Shown one piece after another: positions 36,252-44,852 of a stretch of 64,000 nucleotides of DNA. How positions within the stretch are numbered: the stretch's first letter is position 1; every line of letters starts with the position of its first letter. Position numbers and translations under genes: made by a program. Source of the DNA: SZUA-592 sp041556555 (GTDB lineage: Bacteria; Pseudomonadota; Gammaproteobacteria; Eutrophobiales; Eutrophobiaceae); assembly GCA_041556555.1 (NCBI GenBank), contig JBFFIE010000004.1:29356-93355 (forward strand), read 5' to 3'. The notes below the pieces were generated by a model. That model saw nothing but the letters and a program-made list of their open reading frames with translations, was not told where the DNA came from and searched no databases.

Positions 36252-36800
36252 ATGAACCTGGATAGAGTAGGTCCCGGCGATAACCCACCAGATGAGGTAA
36301 ATGTCATCATAGAAATCCCCTTGCGCAGTGAACCGGTCAAGTATGAGCTGGATAAAGAGACCGGTGCCCTGTTTGTCGATCGCTACCTGAATACCTCGAT
36401 GGTGTATCCATGTAATTATGGTTATATACCAAGAACCCTGGCCTTGGATGGTGACCCGGTTGATGTGATCATCGCTACAACCATGCCTATCATCCATGGC
36501 GCTGTCATGCGTTGCCAACCCATTGCCATGCTGGATATGGAGGACGAAGCCGGAGATGACAGCAAGATTCTCGCTATCCCACTTCATAAGGTATCTAAAT
36601 TTCACCATGAAGTGGCATCATATGAAGATCTGCAACCGGCACTGGTTAACCAGATCGTCCATTTCTTTGAGCATTACAAGGACCTTGAACCTGATAAATG
36701 GGTCAAGGTCAAGGGCTGGTGCAATGCAGAGGCCGCCAAGAATGAAATCATAGAATCACTGGAGCGTTACAAGGCCTCACCGGAGGAACTGCATTTCTAG
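36252..36800 (+). CDS. ppa: Inorganic pyrophosphatase
   Basis: Soluble family I pyrophosphatase, 182 residues (E. coli 176). Metal- and substrate-binding residues occur in the signature DGDPVDVI (about 66-73), with CNYGYIPRT upstream and EHYKDLEPDKWVKVKGW downstream. It starts 15 bp after acs, so transcription with acs is likely, and hydrolysis of pyrophosphate would pull acetate activation forward. A rho-independent terminator follows at 36833-36868. Confidence 0.95.
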   Translation: MNLDRVGPGDNPPDEVNVIIEIPLRSEPVKYELDKETGALFVDRYLNTSMVYPCNYGYIPRTLALDGDPVDVIIATTMPIIHGAVMRCQPIAMLDMEDEAGDDSKILAIPLHKVSKFHHEVASYEDLQPALVNQIVHFFEHYKDLEPDKWVKVKGWCNAEAAKNEIIESLERYKASPEELHF

Positions 36801-36832
36801 GGATTTTTGAAGGGAACCTGTTAGACTCTATG

Positions 36833-36868
36833 ACCGGGGAACATGGTATATGGCCCCGGTTTTATTTT
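36833..36868 (+). terminator. Rho-independent terminator after ppa
   Basis: ACCGGGG (36833-36839) pairs with CCCCGGT (36854-36860), 14-base loop, followed by TTTATTTT (36861-36868). It ends the acs-ppa unit. Confidence 0.75.
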
Positions 36869-39453
36869 GGGTAACTTCAATAAACATTCGCACTGTGGAT
36901 AAACTGAATATCCCATCTTATCTAAAGGATTCCAGGATACTCAATAATCTCTCTGTTCAGCGGTTATTGAAGTATTGGGCCATTGTTTGTATCGGGGCCG
37001 TCATTTTTCTCTCCCTCACGGCCTTGATCACGAACGATATCTTGTCTTCCCGCCAGGAAGTGCTGGAGAAGCATTACTTACCACTCGGTAATATTGTCGA
37101 TAACCTTGAATACATTGCCTCTGAATACGAACTGCGTATTGAGCGGCTGGTCACGCAGCAATCCTCCAACCAGTCGCTGGTAACAGATAACTTTGATTTC
37201 CTGCATCACAGGACAAGTGAGCACCTGGATCTTCTGGTTGAACGTACCCGCAACATCAATCAGATTCATGATCTTGTCAACCAGGTCGAAAGCCAGTTTG
37301 AAGAACTCGTCGAACATGATATCGGCTTGTTTGAATACATTACCGGTGATGAAAAAGTACGTACAGCTGTACTGGATGATTTATTTTTAAAGCAAAAAAA
37401 TCATATACGCAGGATTCATATTACCCTAAGACAGCTCACCCGGTTTTTTTCTGACAAACTGGAATCGTTTGCTTCAAACAGTTATATGCTCAGCCAGGCA
37501 AACCTGTTGCTGGTAATGGCAGTAAGCCTCCTGGTTATATTCATTATTATTGCCGGCATTTCACTGCTGATTTACCGAATCAACAAACCACTAACCAGCC
37601 TGCGAAGCGCCATGCGCGACCTCTCACTCGGGGAACTGTCACGGAGAATGTTGCTTGATGGTAAAGTTAATGATGAATTTGCTGAGTTATCGATGGATTT
37701 CAACCGTTTTGCAGAAAGAAACCAGGACCTGTTTGAAGAGGTTACCAGTTCCAGAGATGCACTGGAAAAAAGTGAAAAACATACCCGCGCCATTCTCGAA
37801 AATGCCCTCGTTGGCATCGCTCATGTGCGAGGTAACTACTTCATGTCTGCCAACCATAAATTCGAGGAAATATTTGGTTATCCCCGTTCCAAAATTGTCA
37901 CCCTGACCAAGGACAAGTTATTTATCAACCAGGAAGATTTCAGAGATGTTGACGAGACCATGTCGGCATTACTTGCGCGGGGGGATACCTATCATTCGGA
38001 AATACAATTAGCAGATAGCCAGAACAATTCCTTCTGGTGCGCCATTTCAGCAAAGTCCATTTCTTCTCCTGATCACAAGGACGACCAGATATGGATGTTC
38101 GAAGATATCACCCAGCGCAAGCAGGCTGAAGAAGAACTTCTGAAAATGGCAAATTATGACTCACTCACCGGTCTGCCAAACCGCTCGCTGTTTCGTGACC
38201 GTCTGCAACAGGGCATAGGCCGAACCAACCGCCAAAGCGGTATGCTCGGTTTGTTATACATCGACCTTGATTATTTCAAGAAGGTCAATGATTCGTTTGG
38301 TCACACCGTTGGCGATGAATTACTGGTGAAAGTTGCTGAAAGGATCAACGAAAGTGTCCGCAATTCGGATACGGCCTGCCGCCTTGGTGGCGATGAATTT
38401 ACCATTATCCTGCCTGAGATCCAGGACATCAGTGACGCGGGCAAGGTATCCGAAAAGATTGTTGAGAACATGACGGATCCATTCGTAATTGATGGCCAGG
38501 AAATCAACATCACACCCAGCATCGGCATCTGTATCTACCCGGACAATGGCAGGGATATAGAAACCTTGCTCAAGAATGCGGATTCAGCAGCCTATCATGC
38601 CAAGGCAAAAGGCAGGAATAATTACCAGTACTATACCCAGGCAATGAATGTCGAGGCCCGTAACCGCCTCGACAAGGAAAACCGGTTGCGCCGGGCGGTT
38701 GAGAACGGGAATTTTGTCCTGTATTACCAACCACAGGTAAATGCCAGTGATCTGAGAATTGTTTCCTATGAGGCATTGATACGCTGGAATGACCCGGAAC
38801 ACGGCATTATCCCACCCATTGAATTCATCCCGATTCTGGAAGATACCGGTTTAATCGTTAAGGTAGGTGAATGGATAATCCAGCAGGCCTGCGAGGACAT
38901 TCCACGCATTGCTGCCATGAACAAGCATTTTCAACATTTATCTGTGAATCTTTCGGCACGCCAGTTCGTGGATAATGCCATCGTCAACAAAATCATGGAC
39001 ATCATAGAGAAATCCGGAACAGCCCCCGAAAAACTGGTGCTGGAGATCACGGAAACGGTGATGATGACTGAAACCCAGCGCAGTCTCGAGATACTCACCG
39101 ATATGAATGCTCGCGGTCTCAAATTATCCCTGGATGATTTTGGTACCGGTTATTCCTCCATGGCCTACCTCAAGCAATTCCCAATCCATTTCCTCAAGGT
39201 CGACAAGACCTTCGTCTCCGATCTGGAATTGAATGAGAGCGACCGCGCCATATGTGAGGCCATGATCGCCATGGCCAGGCAACTGGACCTGGACGTGATC
39301 GCAGAAGGCGTGGAAAATATGGAACAGTTCAATATCCTGCATGCCAAGGGCTGTCACTTAATCCAGGGCTACCTGTTTGGTAAGCCCCAGCCCTTGGATG
39401 AATTACTCTGCGAGGTCCAGCCAACCCCGGAAATCATCCGCTCCCGAAACTAA
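36850..39453 (+). CDS. Membrane-bound GGDEF-EAL c-di-GMP turnover protein with PAS domain
   Basis: Bifunctional c-di-GMP regulator, up to 867 residues. Order: membrane helix (about 40-60), periplasmic sensor region (about 61-215), second helix (about 218-240), HAMP-like segment, PAS (about 312-425), GGDEF (about 430-590) and EAL (about 605-860). LGGDEF (about 512-517) with the I-site RNSD five residues upstream, and YEALIRW (about 639-645) with DDFGTGYSS, are intact, so both synthesis and hydrolysis are possible. The ATG at 36850 lies in the loop of the ppa terminator; GTG 36895 may be the true start. PAS may bind a flavin or haem, unseen here. Confidence 0.88.
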   Translation: MAPVLFWVTSINIRTVDKLNIPSYLKDSRILNNLSVQRLLKYWAIVCIGAVIFLSLTALITNDILSSRQEVLEKHYLPLGNIVDNLEYIASEYELRIERLVTQQSSNQSLVTDNFDFLHHRTSEHLDLLVERTRNINQIHDLVNQVESQFEELVEHDIGLFEYITGDEKVRTAVLDDLFLKQKNHIRRIHITLRQLTRFFSDKLESFASNSYMLSQANLLLVMAVSLLVIFIIIAGISLLIYRINKPLTSLRSAMRDLSLGELSRRMLLDGKVNDEFAELSMDFNRFAERNQDLFEEVTSSRDALEKSEKHTRAILENALVGIAHVRGNYFMSANHKFEEIFGYPRSKIVTLTKDKLFINQEDFRDVDETMSALLARGDTYHSEIQLADSQNNSFWCAISAKSISSPDHKDDQIWMFEDITQRKQAEEELLKMANYDSLTGLPNRSLFRDRLQQGIGRTNRQSGMLGLLYIDLDYFKKVNDSFGHTVGDELLVKVAERINESVRNSDTACRLGGDEFTIILPEIQDISDAGKVSEKIVENMTDPFVIDGQEINITPSIGICIYPDNGRDIETLLKNADSAAYHAKAKGRNNYQYYTQAMNVEARNRLDKENRLRRAVENGNFVLYYQPQVNASDLRIVSYEALIRWNDPEHGIIPPIEFIPILEDTGLIVKVGEWIIQQACEDIPRIAAMNKHFQHLSVNLSARQFVDNAIVNKIMDIIEKSGTAPEKLVLEITETVMMTETQRSLEILTDMNARGLKLSLDDFGTGYSSMAYLKQFPIHFLKVDKTFVSDLELNESDRAICEAMIAMARQLDLDVIAEGVENMEQFNILHAKGCHLIQGYLFGKPQPLDELLCEVQPTPEIIRSRN

Positions 39454-39555
39454 AAAATAGAAAAATCAAAAGCTTATAATTAATGCTTTGCTGAAATGTA
39501 AATCTCAATAAATTTTAATAAATGGATGTTGACATGGTCTGGCAAATCAGATATG

Positions 39556-39580
39556 TTGCAATGCAATATATTGCAATGCA
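39556..39580. promoter_or_regulatory. Putative PhaR operator before the phasin gene
   Basis: TTGCAATGCA occurs twice as a direct repeat (39556-39565 and 39571-39580), offset by 15 bp, 32 bp before the phasin ATG. Its reverse complement resembles TTGCATTGCA sites before the phasin at 42667, the SDR at 16396 and, more loosely, phaA. PhaR binding is inferred from motif and context. Confidence 0.6.
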
Positions 39581-39611
39581 CAAACTTTGAGAGTTTACAC
39601 AGGAGCAGAAC

Positions 39612-40097
39612 ATGGATAACTACATTGAAGAGATTACCAACGCTGGCAAGACATCTTATGAAACCCTGCAGAAGATGAGCGACATTAATGCCAGTACCAT
39701 GCAAAAGCTGGCCGAACTGCAGTTTGATTTTGCTGCTTACAGCATTGAAACCGGCCTGGAGCAGGGCAAACTGATTTCCAGTACCACCAGTTACCAGGAT
39801 TTTCTGACCGCCGGATCTGATTTCGCCGAAGCCTACAGCACTAAGGCAATGGATTTTGGCAAGAAGGCCGCTGATATCTTCAGCGAATCACAGGAATTGC
39901 TTGTAGAGCTGGTAGAAAAGGAAATTAACAAGGTTTCCAAGCCCGCCAAGCCTGCAGCGGCCAAGCCTGCAGCGGCCAAGCCTGCAGCGGCCAAGCCTGC
40001 AACGGCCAAGCCTGCAGCGGCCAAGCCTGCAGCGGCCAAGCCTGCAGCGGCCAAGCCTGCAGCGGCCAAGCCTGCAGCGGCCAAGAAGTCAGCCTGA
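39612..40097 (+). CDS. Phasin with KPAAA-repeat tail (PhaF-like)
   Basis: PHA-granule surface protein, 161 residues. The N-terminal part (about 1-110) is helical: EITNAGKTSYETLQKMSDIN, LQFDFAAYSIETGLEQ and DFLTAGSDFAEAYSTKAMDF, like the phasin family. The tail is nine PAAAK units ending AAKKSA, resembling the DNA-binding AAKP tails of PhaF that link granules to the nucleoid. The tail is encoded by 15-bp tandem repeats. SD GGAG sits 9 bases before ATG 39612. PhaR-like sites and a terminator flank it. Confidence 0.85.
   Translation: MDNYIEEITNAGKTSYETLQKMSDINASTMQKLAELQFDFAAYSIETGLEQGKLISSTTSYQDFLTAGSDFAEAYSTKAMDFGKKAADIFSESQELLVELVEKEINKVSKPAKPAAAKPAAAKPAAAKPATAKPAAAKPAAAKPAAAKPAAAKPAAAKKSA
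39951..40085 (+). repeat. Nine-copy 15-bp tandem repeat within the phasin gene
   Basis: Unit CCTGCAGCGGCCAAG, nine tandem copies in frame (39951-40085), each coding PAAAK and each but one containing CTGCAG. Copy 4 has ACG for GCG, giving PATAK. The near-identity of copies suggests recent slippage or unequal recombination, so copy number may vary between strains. Confidence 0.95.
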
Positions 40098-40125
40098 GCT
40101 TATCACTCCATTCCGGAGTCAGAAT

Positions 40126-40163
40126 AAAAACCCGTGCAGCCCTTGAGGCTGTGCGGGTTTTTT
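40126..40163 (+). terminator. Rho-independent terminator after the phasin gene
   Basis: AAACCCGTGCAGCC near 40127-40141 pairs with GGCTGTGCGGGTTT (40147-40160) around a short loop, then TTTTTT. It separates the phasin gene from phaE, and the stem has two mismatches. Confidence 0.7.
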
Positions 40164-40295
40164 GGTTTGGTAAAAGGCCACAATTTAGTGATTTTCGTTT
40201 TGCGGCGCACCATGACGCATGGTAGGATTTTACTGGCCTGTCAGATCGGTTTCGGCGCCGGTTAAACGACATAATACCTGATCGGGAATCTATCC

Positions 40296-41480
40296 ATGAG
40301 CAAGAAAGATACCGGTTCTTCCTGGACAGAAGACTGGATGAAAGCACAGCGTCAATACCTCGATGCCATGTCTGCATTTTACAATTCATCCGCCAAATCA
40401 ACTGAGAATAAAACCAACGTCAATCCCATGGCTGGTGCCATGGATTTCTGGTGGCAAACCCTTTCGCCCAAAATCTCCGAGGAAAACCGGGAATTTATCG
40501 ACAAGATGGCAGAGCAGGGCAGGATTTTCTACGCCTTGAGTGAACAGTTTATCAACCTGCTGAAGGCAATTAACGAAGCCACTGAAACGGAAGAAAACTG
40601 GGAAAATGCACTGACCTCCCAGTTTGATGCACTGAAATCATTCTTCACAGATACGGATAACGGCAAAAATGTGGTCAGCGGCATGATGAATGCCTGGAGT
40701 CTGTTGCCGATGGACACTCTCCAGCGTTCATTCTCTTCCGGTTCGATTATGCCCGGAGATTTCCTTGAAGACCTGAAACCTGAGGCACTGGAGGAAGTCA
40801 CAGACAAGTTTCTTTCCATACCCGGTGTAGGATATACCCGCGAATCGCAAGAGAAGATCCAGAATGGCATCCGGCTCTGGAACAAGTACCAGAACACCCA
40901 TCGTGAATACAACAACGCCATGTTCAGGGTCGGAATCCGGGCGCTGGACAGTATGCGTGACAAAATCGTCAAGATGTCTATTGAGGGCAAGGAAATTAAA
41001 AGCATGCGCGAAATTTATGACATCTGGGTGGATTGTAATGAAGACGCTTATTCTGACTATGTGTTTACCGAAGAATTTTCTGATCTGTATGGAAAACTGA
41101 CAAATGCCCTGATGGCGGTAAAACTAAATGGCCAGAATATGGTAGATGAGTTCCTGAAAACCATGAACATACCAACGCGGCATAGTATGAACACAACCAA
41201 CCGGCGTCAGCAGCAATTAAGGCGGGAACATAAACAGACCATCAAAAAACTCGACGATATGGAAGATCAAATTAAGGCCATGCAAGCTGGCATCGTACCA
41301 ACCAGGCAAAAATCTGCCGCCTCTGGTGGGAATGCACCAGTGGTGGTGAGTAAGAAAAAACCCAGAGCCACTAAAAAGAAAACTGCAAGCAAGAAAACCC
41401 GTAGTAAAAAAACCAAGAGTGTTTCCGGTAAACGCAAGAAGTCCGGAACGAAATCCGACAAGATTGTGATCAAGCTTTGA
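40296..41480 (+). CDS. phaE: Class III PHA synthase subunit PhaE
   Basis: Non-catalytic partner of PhaC that stabilises the class III PHA synthase, 394 residues. Family segments: WTEDWMKAQRQYLDAMSAFY near the start, GMMNAWSLLPMDTLQRSF and REYNNAMFRVGIRALDSMRD (about 205-225), IYDIWVDCNEDAYSDYVFTE (about 240-259). The C-terminal quarter (from about 345) is lysine-rich (KKKPRATKKKTASKK), longer and more basic than in many homologues and reminiscent of nucleoid-binding tails. It lies 19 bp before phaC. Confidence 0.93.
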   Translation: MSKKDTGSSWTEDWMKAQRQYLDAMSAFYNSSAKSTENKTNVNPMAGAMDFWWQTLSPKISEENREFIDKMAEQGRIFYALSEQFINLLKAINEATETEENWENALTSQFDALKSFFTDTDNGKNVVSGMMNAWSLLPMDTLQRSFSSGSIMPGDFLEDLKPEALEEVTDKFLSIPGVGYTRESQEKIQNGIRLWNKYQNTHREYNNAMFRVGIRALDSMRDKIVKMSIEGKEIKSMREIYDIWVDCNEDAYSDYVFTEEFSDLYGKLTNALMAVKLNGQNMVDEFLKTMNIPTRHSMNTTNRRQQQLRREHKQTIKKLDDMEDQIKAMQAGIVPTRQKSAASGGNAPVVVSKKKPRATKKKTASKKTRSKKTKSVSGKRKKSGTKSDKIVIKL

Positions 41481-41499
41481 GCATAATGGAGAATTCAAC

Positions 41500-42561
41500 A
41501 TGATTCCGTTTCATCTACGCCCGGACGAAATTATTAATGAGGTCAATGAATTCAATGCCAAGCTGCATCATGGGATCCATACCCTGAGTGAAATCGGTGA
41601 TATTGATGTCGGCGCTTCTGAGAAAGAACCGGTTTACCAGGAAGATAAACTGGTGCTATATCATTTCAAGCCCTTGGTAAAAAAAACCAATCCGGTGCCT
41701 ATTCTGATCGTTTATGCACTGGTTAATCGGCCTTACATGGCGGATCTCCAGGACGGGCGATCCATGATCCAGGGCCTGTTACAGGCCGGACAGGATGTTT
41801 ATCTGATTGACTGGGGATACCCGGATGCAGCAGATCGTTACCTGACGCTCGATGATTACCTTAACGGGTATATCGATCGTTGTGTTAATTACATTCGTAA
41901 ACAGCACAGTCTGGACAAGATTAATCTTCTGGGAATTTGCCAGGGCGGCACATTCAGCCTGTGTTACTGTTCCTTGCATCCAGACAAGGTTAAAAATCTG
42001 ATCACCACGGTAACACCCGTGGATTTTCATACCAAGAATGATCTTTTGAGTCGTATGGTCCGTCATATCGATATTGATATGGTTGTTGATACAATAGGCA
42101 ACGTTCCCGGTGAGTTGCTTAATTACACCTACCTTTCCCTGAAGCCGTTCCGGTTAATGGGGCAAAAATATATGGACCTCGTCAACCTTTTACAGGACAA
42201 GGAACAGGCACGAAACTTCATGCGTATGGAGAAATGGATCTTTGACAGTCCGGACCAGGCAGGTGAGGCCTTCCGCCAGTTCATAAAGCAGTTCTACCAG
42301 CAAAACGGACTGGTTAACAATATGGTGCGCATCGGGGAAGATACTGTGAATCTTAAAAACGTAACCATGCCGGTGCTGAATATATTTGCGGCTGCTGATC
42401 ACCTTGTGCCGTCTGATTCATCCAAGGCCCTGAAGAAACTGGTTGGGACCAAGGATTATACCGAGCTGGAATTTCCCGGTGGTCATATTGGCATTTACGT
42501 GAGCGGCAAGGCCCAGAAACTAATTCCTCCGTCCGTGGGCGAGTGGCTGGCAAAACGCTAA
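41500..42561 (+). CDS. phaC: Class III PHA synthase catalytic subunit PhaC
   Basis: Polymerises (R)-3-hydroxyacyl-CoA into PHA; 353 residues, the short class III form (the class I enzyme is about 590). The lipase-like box GICQGG (about 146-151) supplies the nucleophile Cys148, DHLVPSDSS the Asp (about 301) and GGHIGIYV the His (about 329) of the catalytic triad. SD GGAG before ATG 41500, 19 bp after phaE. A bidirectional terminator follows at 42601-42636. Confidence 0.95.
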   Translation: MIPFHLRPDEIINEVNEFNAKLHHGIHTLSEIGDIDVGASEKEPVYQEDKLVLYHFKPLVKKTNPVPILIVYALVNRPYMADLQDGRSMIQGLLQAGQDVYLIDWGYPDAADRYLTLDDYLNGYIDRCVNYIRKQHSLDKINLLGICQGGTFSLCYCSLHPDKVKNLITTVTPVDFHTKNDLLSRMVRHIDIDMVVDTIGNVPGELLNYTYLSLKPFRLMGQKYMDLVNLLQDKEQARNFMRMEKWIFDSPDQAGEAFRQFIKQFYQQNGLVNNMVRIGEDTVNLKNVTMPVLNIFAAADHLVPSDSSKALKKLVGTKDYTELEFPGGHIGIYVSGKAQKLIPPSVGEWLAKR

Positions 42562-42600
42562 ATAGTCCTGATTGGCTAAAGTCTCTGAATCGCCGGCATA

Positions 42601-42636
42601 AAAAAACCGCAACCTGTATCCAGGCCGCGGTTTTTT
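42601..42636. terminator. Bidirectional rho-independent terminator between phaC and phaP
   Basis: AAAAAACCGC (42601-42610) and GCGGTTTTTT (42626-42635) form a perfect 10-bp stem around 15 bases, with T-runs on both strands. It serves phaC (plus) and the convergent phasin (minus). Confidence 0.85.
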
Positions 42637-42666
42637 CATTTAGGGGTACTTTGCTAAGTAACAGAC

Positions 42667-43047
42667 TTAGGCAACTTTTGGCATCGGGATAGATTTGGTG
42701 GCCTCGGTAAAGCTCTTTTCAGCTTCCTTGGCACTCTTTTCCATCCAGCTGCTCACTTCATCCTTGGACTCATTCATGATGTCCATGGTGTTGCGGGCGA
42801 TGCCCTGAATCTTGCTGTTGAAATCACTGGTGATTGTGGTTTCACCGGACAGGATGTCCTTGTAACCCTTGGCATCAGCAACCAGCTTCAGCTGGCTGGT
42901 GGTGTACTCCACGCCGAGGGCGGTCAGTGCAAACTGTTGTTCAATCAGCTGTTCAACTAGCTTGGTGTTGATGGCATACAATTCTTTCATGGTCTCGTAT
43001 GAGGCCTTGCTAAACCTGGTAGCGCTCTCAATCATTTCATTACTCAT
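42667..43047 (-). CDS. phaP: Phasin family protein PhaP
   Basis: Granule-coating phasin, 126 residues. The start is ATG 43047 (MSNEMIESATRFSKASYETM), preceded by AGGAG; a longer reading from 43137 crosses the operator region. It is almost all helical, with FALTALGVEYTTSQLKLVAD and ISDFNSKIQGIARNTMDIMN-like amphipathic segments and an end KSIPMPKVA. TGCA-rich sites lie 35-65 bp upstream (43083-43110). Together with the phasin at 39612 it gives two phasins of different size, likely with structural and partitioning roles. Confidence 0.88.
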   Translation of the reverse strand: MSNEMIESATRFSKASYETMKELYAINTKLVEQLIEQQFALTALGVEYTTSQLKLVADAKGYKDILSGETTITSDFNSKIQGIARNTMDIMNESKDEVSSWMEKSAKEAEKSFTEATKSIPMPKVA

Positions 43048-43082
43048 ATTTTTATCTCCTCTAGGGTAGTCACATAAAACAC

Positions 43083-43110
43083 TTGTGCGTTGCACAAATA
43101 TTGCATTGCA
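43083..43110. promoter_or_regulatory. Putative PhaR operators upstream of phaP
   Basis: TTGTGC-GTT-GCACAA (43083-43097) is a perfect six-base inverted repeat, and TTGCATTGCA (43101-43110) follows three bases on. The pair resembles the repeats before the other PHA genes and lies 36 bp before phaP. Binding is inferred. Confidence 0.6.
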
Positions 43111-43213
43111 GCATAACAAATCCAAAGGATAAGTCAAGTGCTTTTGTCTACCGAGGTTATAATGTAACTAACTGAAAAATATAAATTAATGTTCGCAGTA
43201 GCCAGCATTTTAA

Positions 43214-43248
43214 AATATAAAAGCCACCCGAAACAGGTCCCGGGTGGC
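43214..43248 (-). terminator. Rho-independent terminator after phaB2 (minus strand)
   Basis: On the minus strand, GCCACCC (from 43248) pairs with GGGTGGC (to 43223), followed by TTTTATATTTT. It lies 33 bp after the extended acetoacetyl-CoA reductase gene. Confidence 0.7.
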
Positions 43249-43280
43249 CATGCTTGAGCCTGGATTGATTAAATCGCCGT

Positions 43281-44309
43281 TCAGGCGATAGCGGTGAACA
43301 GGGCGCCGTTCACCGAGATCTCGGAGCCCGTGATATAGCCCGAGTTTTCAGCGGCCAGGAAACTGACGGCATCGGCAATCTCGGATGGCTTTGCCAGTCG
43401 GCCGACCGGTATCTTGGCGATGATACTGTTTTTGATATCTTCGGGGATAGCTTCCACCATTTCGGTGCCGACATAGCCGGGACACACTGAGTTGACAGTT
43501 ATGCCCTGGTCTGCAAGTTCCAGTGCCAGTGCCTTGCTGAAGCCAATGATGCCGGCCTTGGCGGTCGCGTAATTGGTTTGTCCGAACTGGCCCTTCTGTC
43601 CATTGACCGAAGAGATATTAATGATACGGCCGTATCTTCTCCTGGCCATGCCGTCGACGAATTGCCGGGTAACGTTGAAAACGCTGTTAAGGTTGGTTTC
43701 AATGACGGCCTGCCACTTGTCCGGATCCATATTCTTAAGTGTGGCATCGCGGGTGATTCCGGCACAATTTACCAGGATATCGATGTGCTTATAGTCTTTC
43801 TCCAGCTGTCTGGCCACAACTTTGCAACGGTCGAAATCGGTGACATCACATTCAACGATATCGAGGTCATACCCGGCTTTCAGGTGTTCAAGTTGCCATT
43901 GCTCTGCACGCTCGGATTCCATGGCAATATAAGTCGCGATAACCTGGTGACCGTCATCATAGAAACGCTTGCAAATCTCGGTGCCAATGCCGCCGATGCC
44001 GCCGGTAACAACAGCGACACTGGTGGTTTCGATACGGCCTTTACTTGCCAGTGTGGCATTATCAAGTGGTATAGGCCTTGATGATGCCCCTGCAACTGGG
44101 CCAAGGAGCAGGCTGAGTGATTCTTTCTGATGGGCCAGCAGGCTTTCAACTGCATGATTGGCTGCATCGGACATCTGAAACAAGGAGTTCATTGCCCATT
44201 CGAACGGATTGTGCCAGTGAGTAAGCATATCTGATTGAGCCTTCTGCATGTATTTTGCCAGACTGGAATCAAATCCCGGGAACGTCAGCAAGCCGGCTGG
44301 TTTACTCAT
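43281..44309 (-). CDS. Acetoacetyl-CoA reductase with N-terminal extension
   Basis: 342-residue protein in two parts. Residues from about 95 form a PhaB-type SDR: TGGIGGIGTEI (102-112), NCAGITRDATLKNM, catalytic Ser in NISSVNGQKGQFGQTNYATAKAG with YxxxK, and YITGSEISVNGA. It should reduce acetoacetyl-CoA to (R)-3-hydroxybutyryl-CoA with NADPH. The N-terminal 92 residues have no dehydrogenase counterpart: LAKYMQKAQSDMLTHWHN, FEWAMNSLFQMSDAANHAVE and LAHQKESLSLLLGP, a helical, phasin-like stretch that may bind granules. A second, normal-length PhaB lies at 44853. Confidence 0.85.
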   Translation of the reverse strand: MSKPAGLLTFPGFDSSLAKYMQKAQSDMLTHWHNPFEWAMNSLFQMSDAANHAVESLLAHQKESLSLLLGPVAGASSRPIPLDNATLASKGRIETTSVAVVTGGIGGIGTEICKRFYDDGHQVIATYIAMESERAEQWQLEHLKAGYDLDIVECDVTDFDRCKVVARQLEKDYKHIDILVNCAGITRDATLKNMDPDKWQAVIETNLNSVFNVTRQFVDGMARRRYGRIINISSVNGQKGQFGQTNYATAKAGIIGFSKALALELADQGITVNSVCPGYVGTEMVEAIPEDIKNSIIAKIPVGRLAKPSEIADAVSFLAAENSGYITGSEISVNGALFTAIA

Positions 44310-44333
44310 AAAGGTAGACCTTCGTTGGTAAAA

Positions 44334-44780
44334 TTATTTTTTTGATTTTATGCCGGAGGCACTAAAGAAGTTTTCCTGCATTTCCTGCCATATCTTCATG
44401 TTTTTTTCTGCCATATCGGACATAGCGGAAATCGGATTTTTACTGATAGCGTCCTGGAATTGTTTCTGCTGCTCGACAAACAACTGCATGCTGCGGGTAA
44501 TAAAATCGCCGGCAACTGCCTGTACGGAGTCACCATAGGACTGGATGATTTGGGTCAGAAGCTCGGTTGAGAAGAAAGGCTCACCGTGATGCTCCTGTTC
44601 TGCGATAATTTGCAGCAAAATATTACGAGTGAGGTCTTCATCAGTCTTTACATCCTTAACAGAGAAATCAATGCCCTTCATGACCAGGTCCTTGATGTCC
44701 TCAAGGGTAATGTATTTACTGTCCTCGGTGTCGTAGAGTCTCCTGTTGGGATACTTCTTGATTATACGTAGTTCGCTCAT
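44334..44780 (-). CDS. phaR: PHA synthesis repressor PhaR
   Basis: DNA-binding repressor of phasin genes that also binds PHA, 148 residues from ATG 44780 (a GTG at 44789 is the alternative). The N-terminal PHB accumulation regulatory domain reads IIKKYPNRRLYDTEDSKYITLEDI, the family signature, followed by VKDVKTDEDLTRNILLQIIAEQE (about 45-65) and TELLTQIIQSYGDSVQ. A C-terminal helical tail with KNMKIWQEMQENFFSASG ends the protein. It lies between the two phaB genes on the same strand, and TGCA-rich candidate targets surround it. Confidence 0.93.
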   Translation of the reverse strand: MSELRIIKKYPNRRLYDTEDSKYITLEDIKDLVMKGIDFSVKDVKTDEDLTRNILLQIIAEQEHHGEPFFSTELLTQIIQSYGDSVQAVAGDFITRSMQLFVEQQKQFQDAISKNPISAMSDMAEKNMKIWQEMQENFFSASGIKSKK

Positions 44781-44815
44781 GTTAACCACTTGCCTGTTTT
44801 GGTTTAAAGATAATT

Positions 44816-44844
44816 CCGTAGTATCCTCAATGAGTGCACTACGG
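44816..44844 (-). terminator. Hairpin between phaB and phaR
   Basis: CCGTAGT (44816-44822) pairs with ACTACGG (44838-44844), seven perfect base pairs in the 72-bp gap between phaB and phaR (minus strand). The sequence after the stem on the minus strand is AATTATCTTT, so it is at best a weak terminator or an attenuating hairpin. Confidence 0.4.
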
Positions 44845-44852
44845 GATAAACA

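Noticed and set aside
39951..40085. The 15-bp repeat as a CRISPR or other array
   Set aside because: Units are tandem without spacers and in frame with a phasin tail, so it is a coding repeat.
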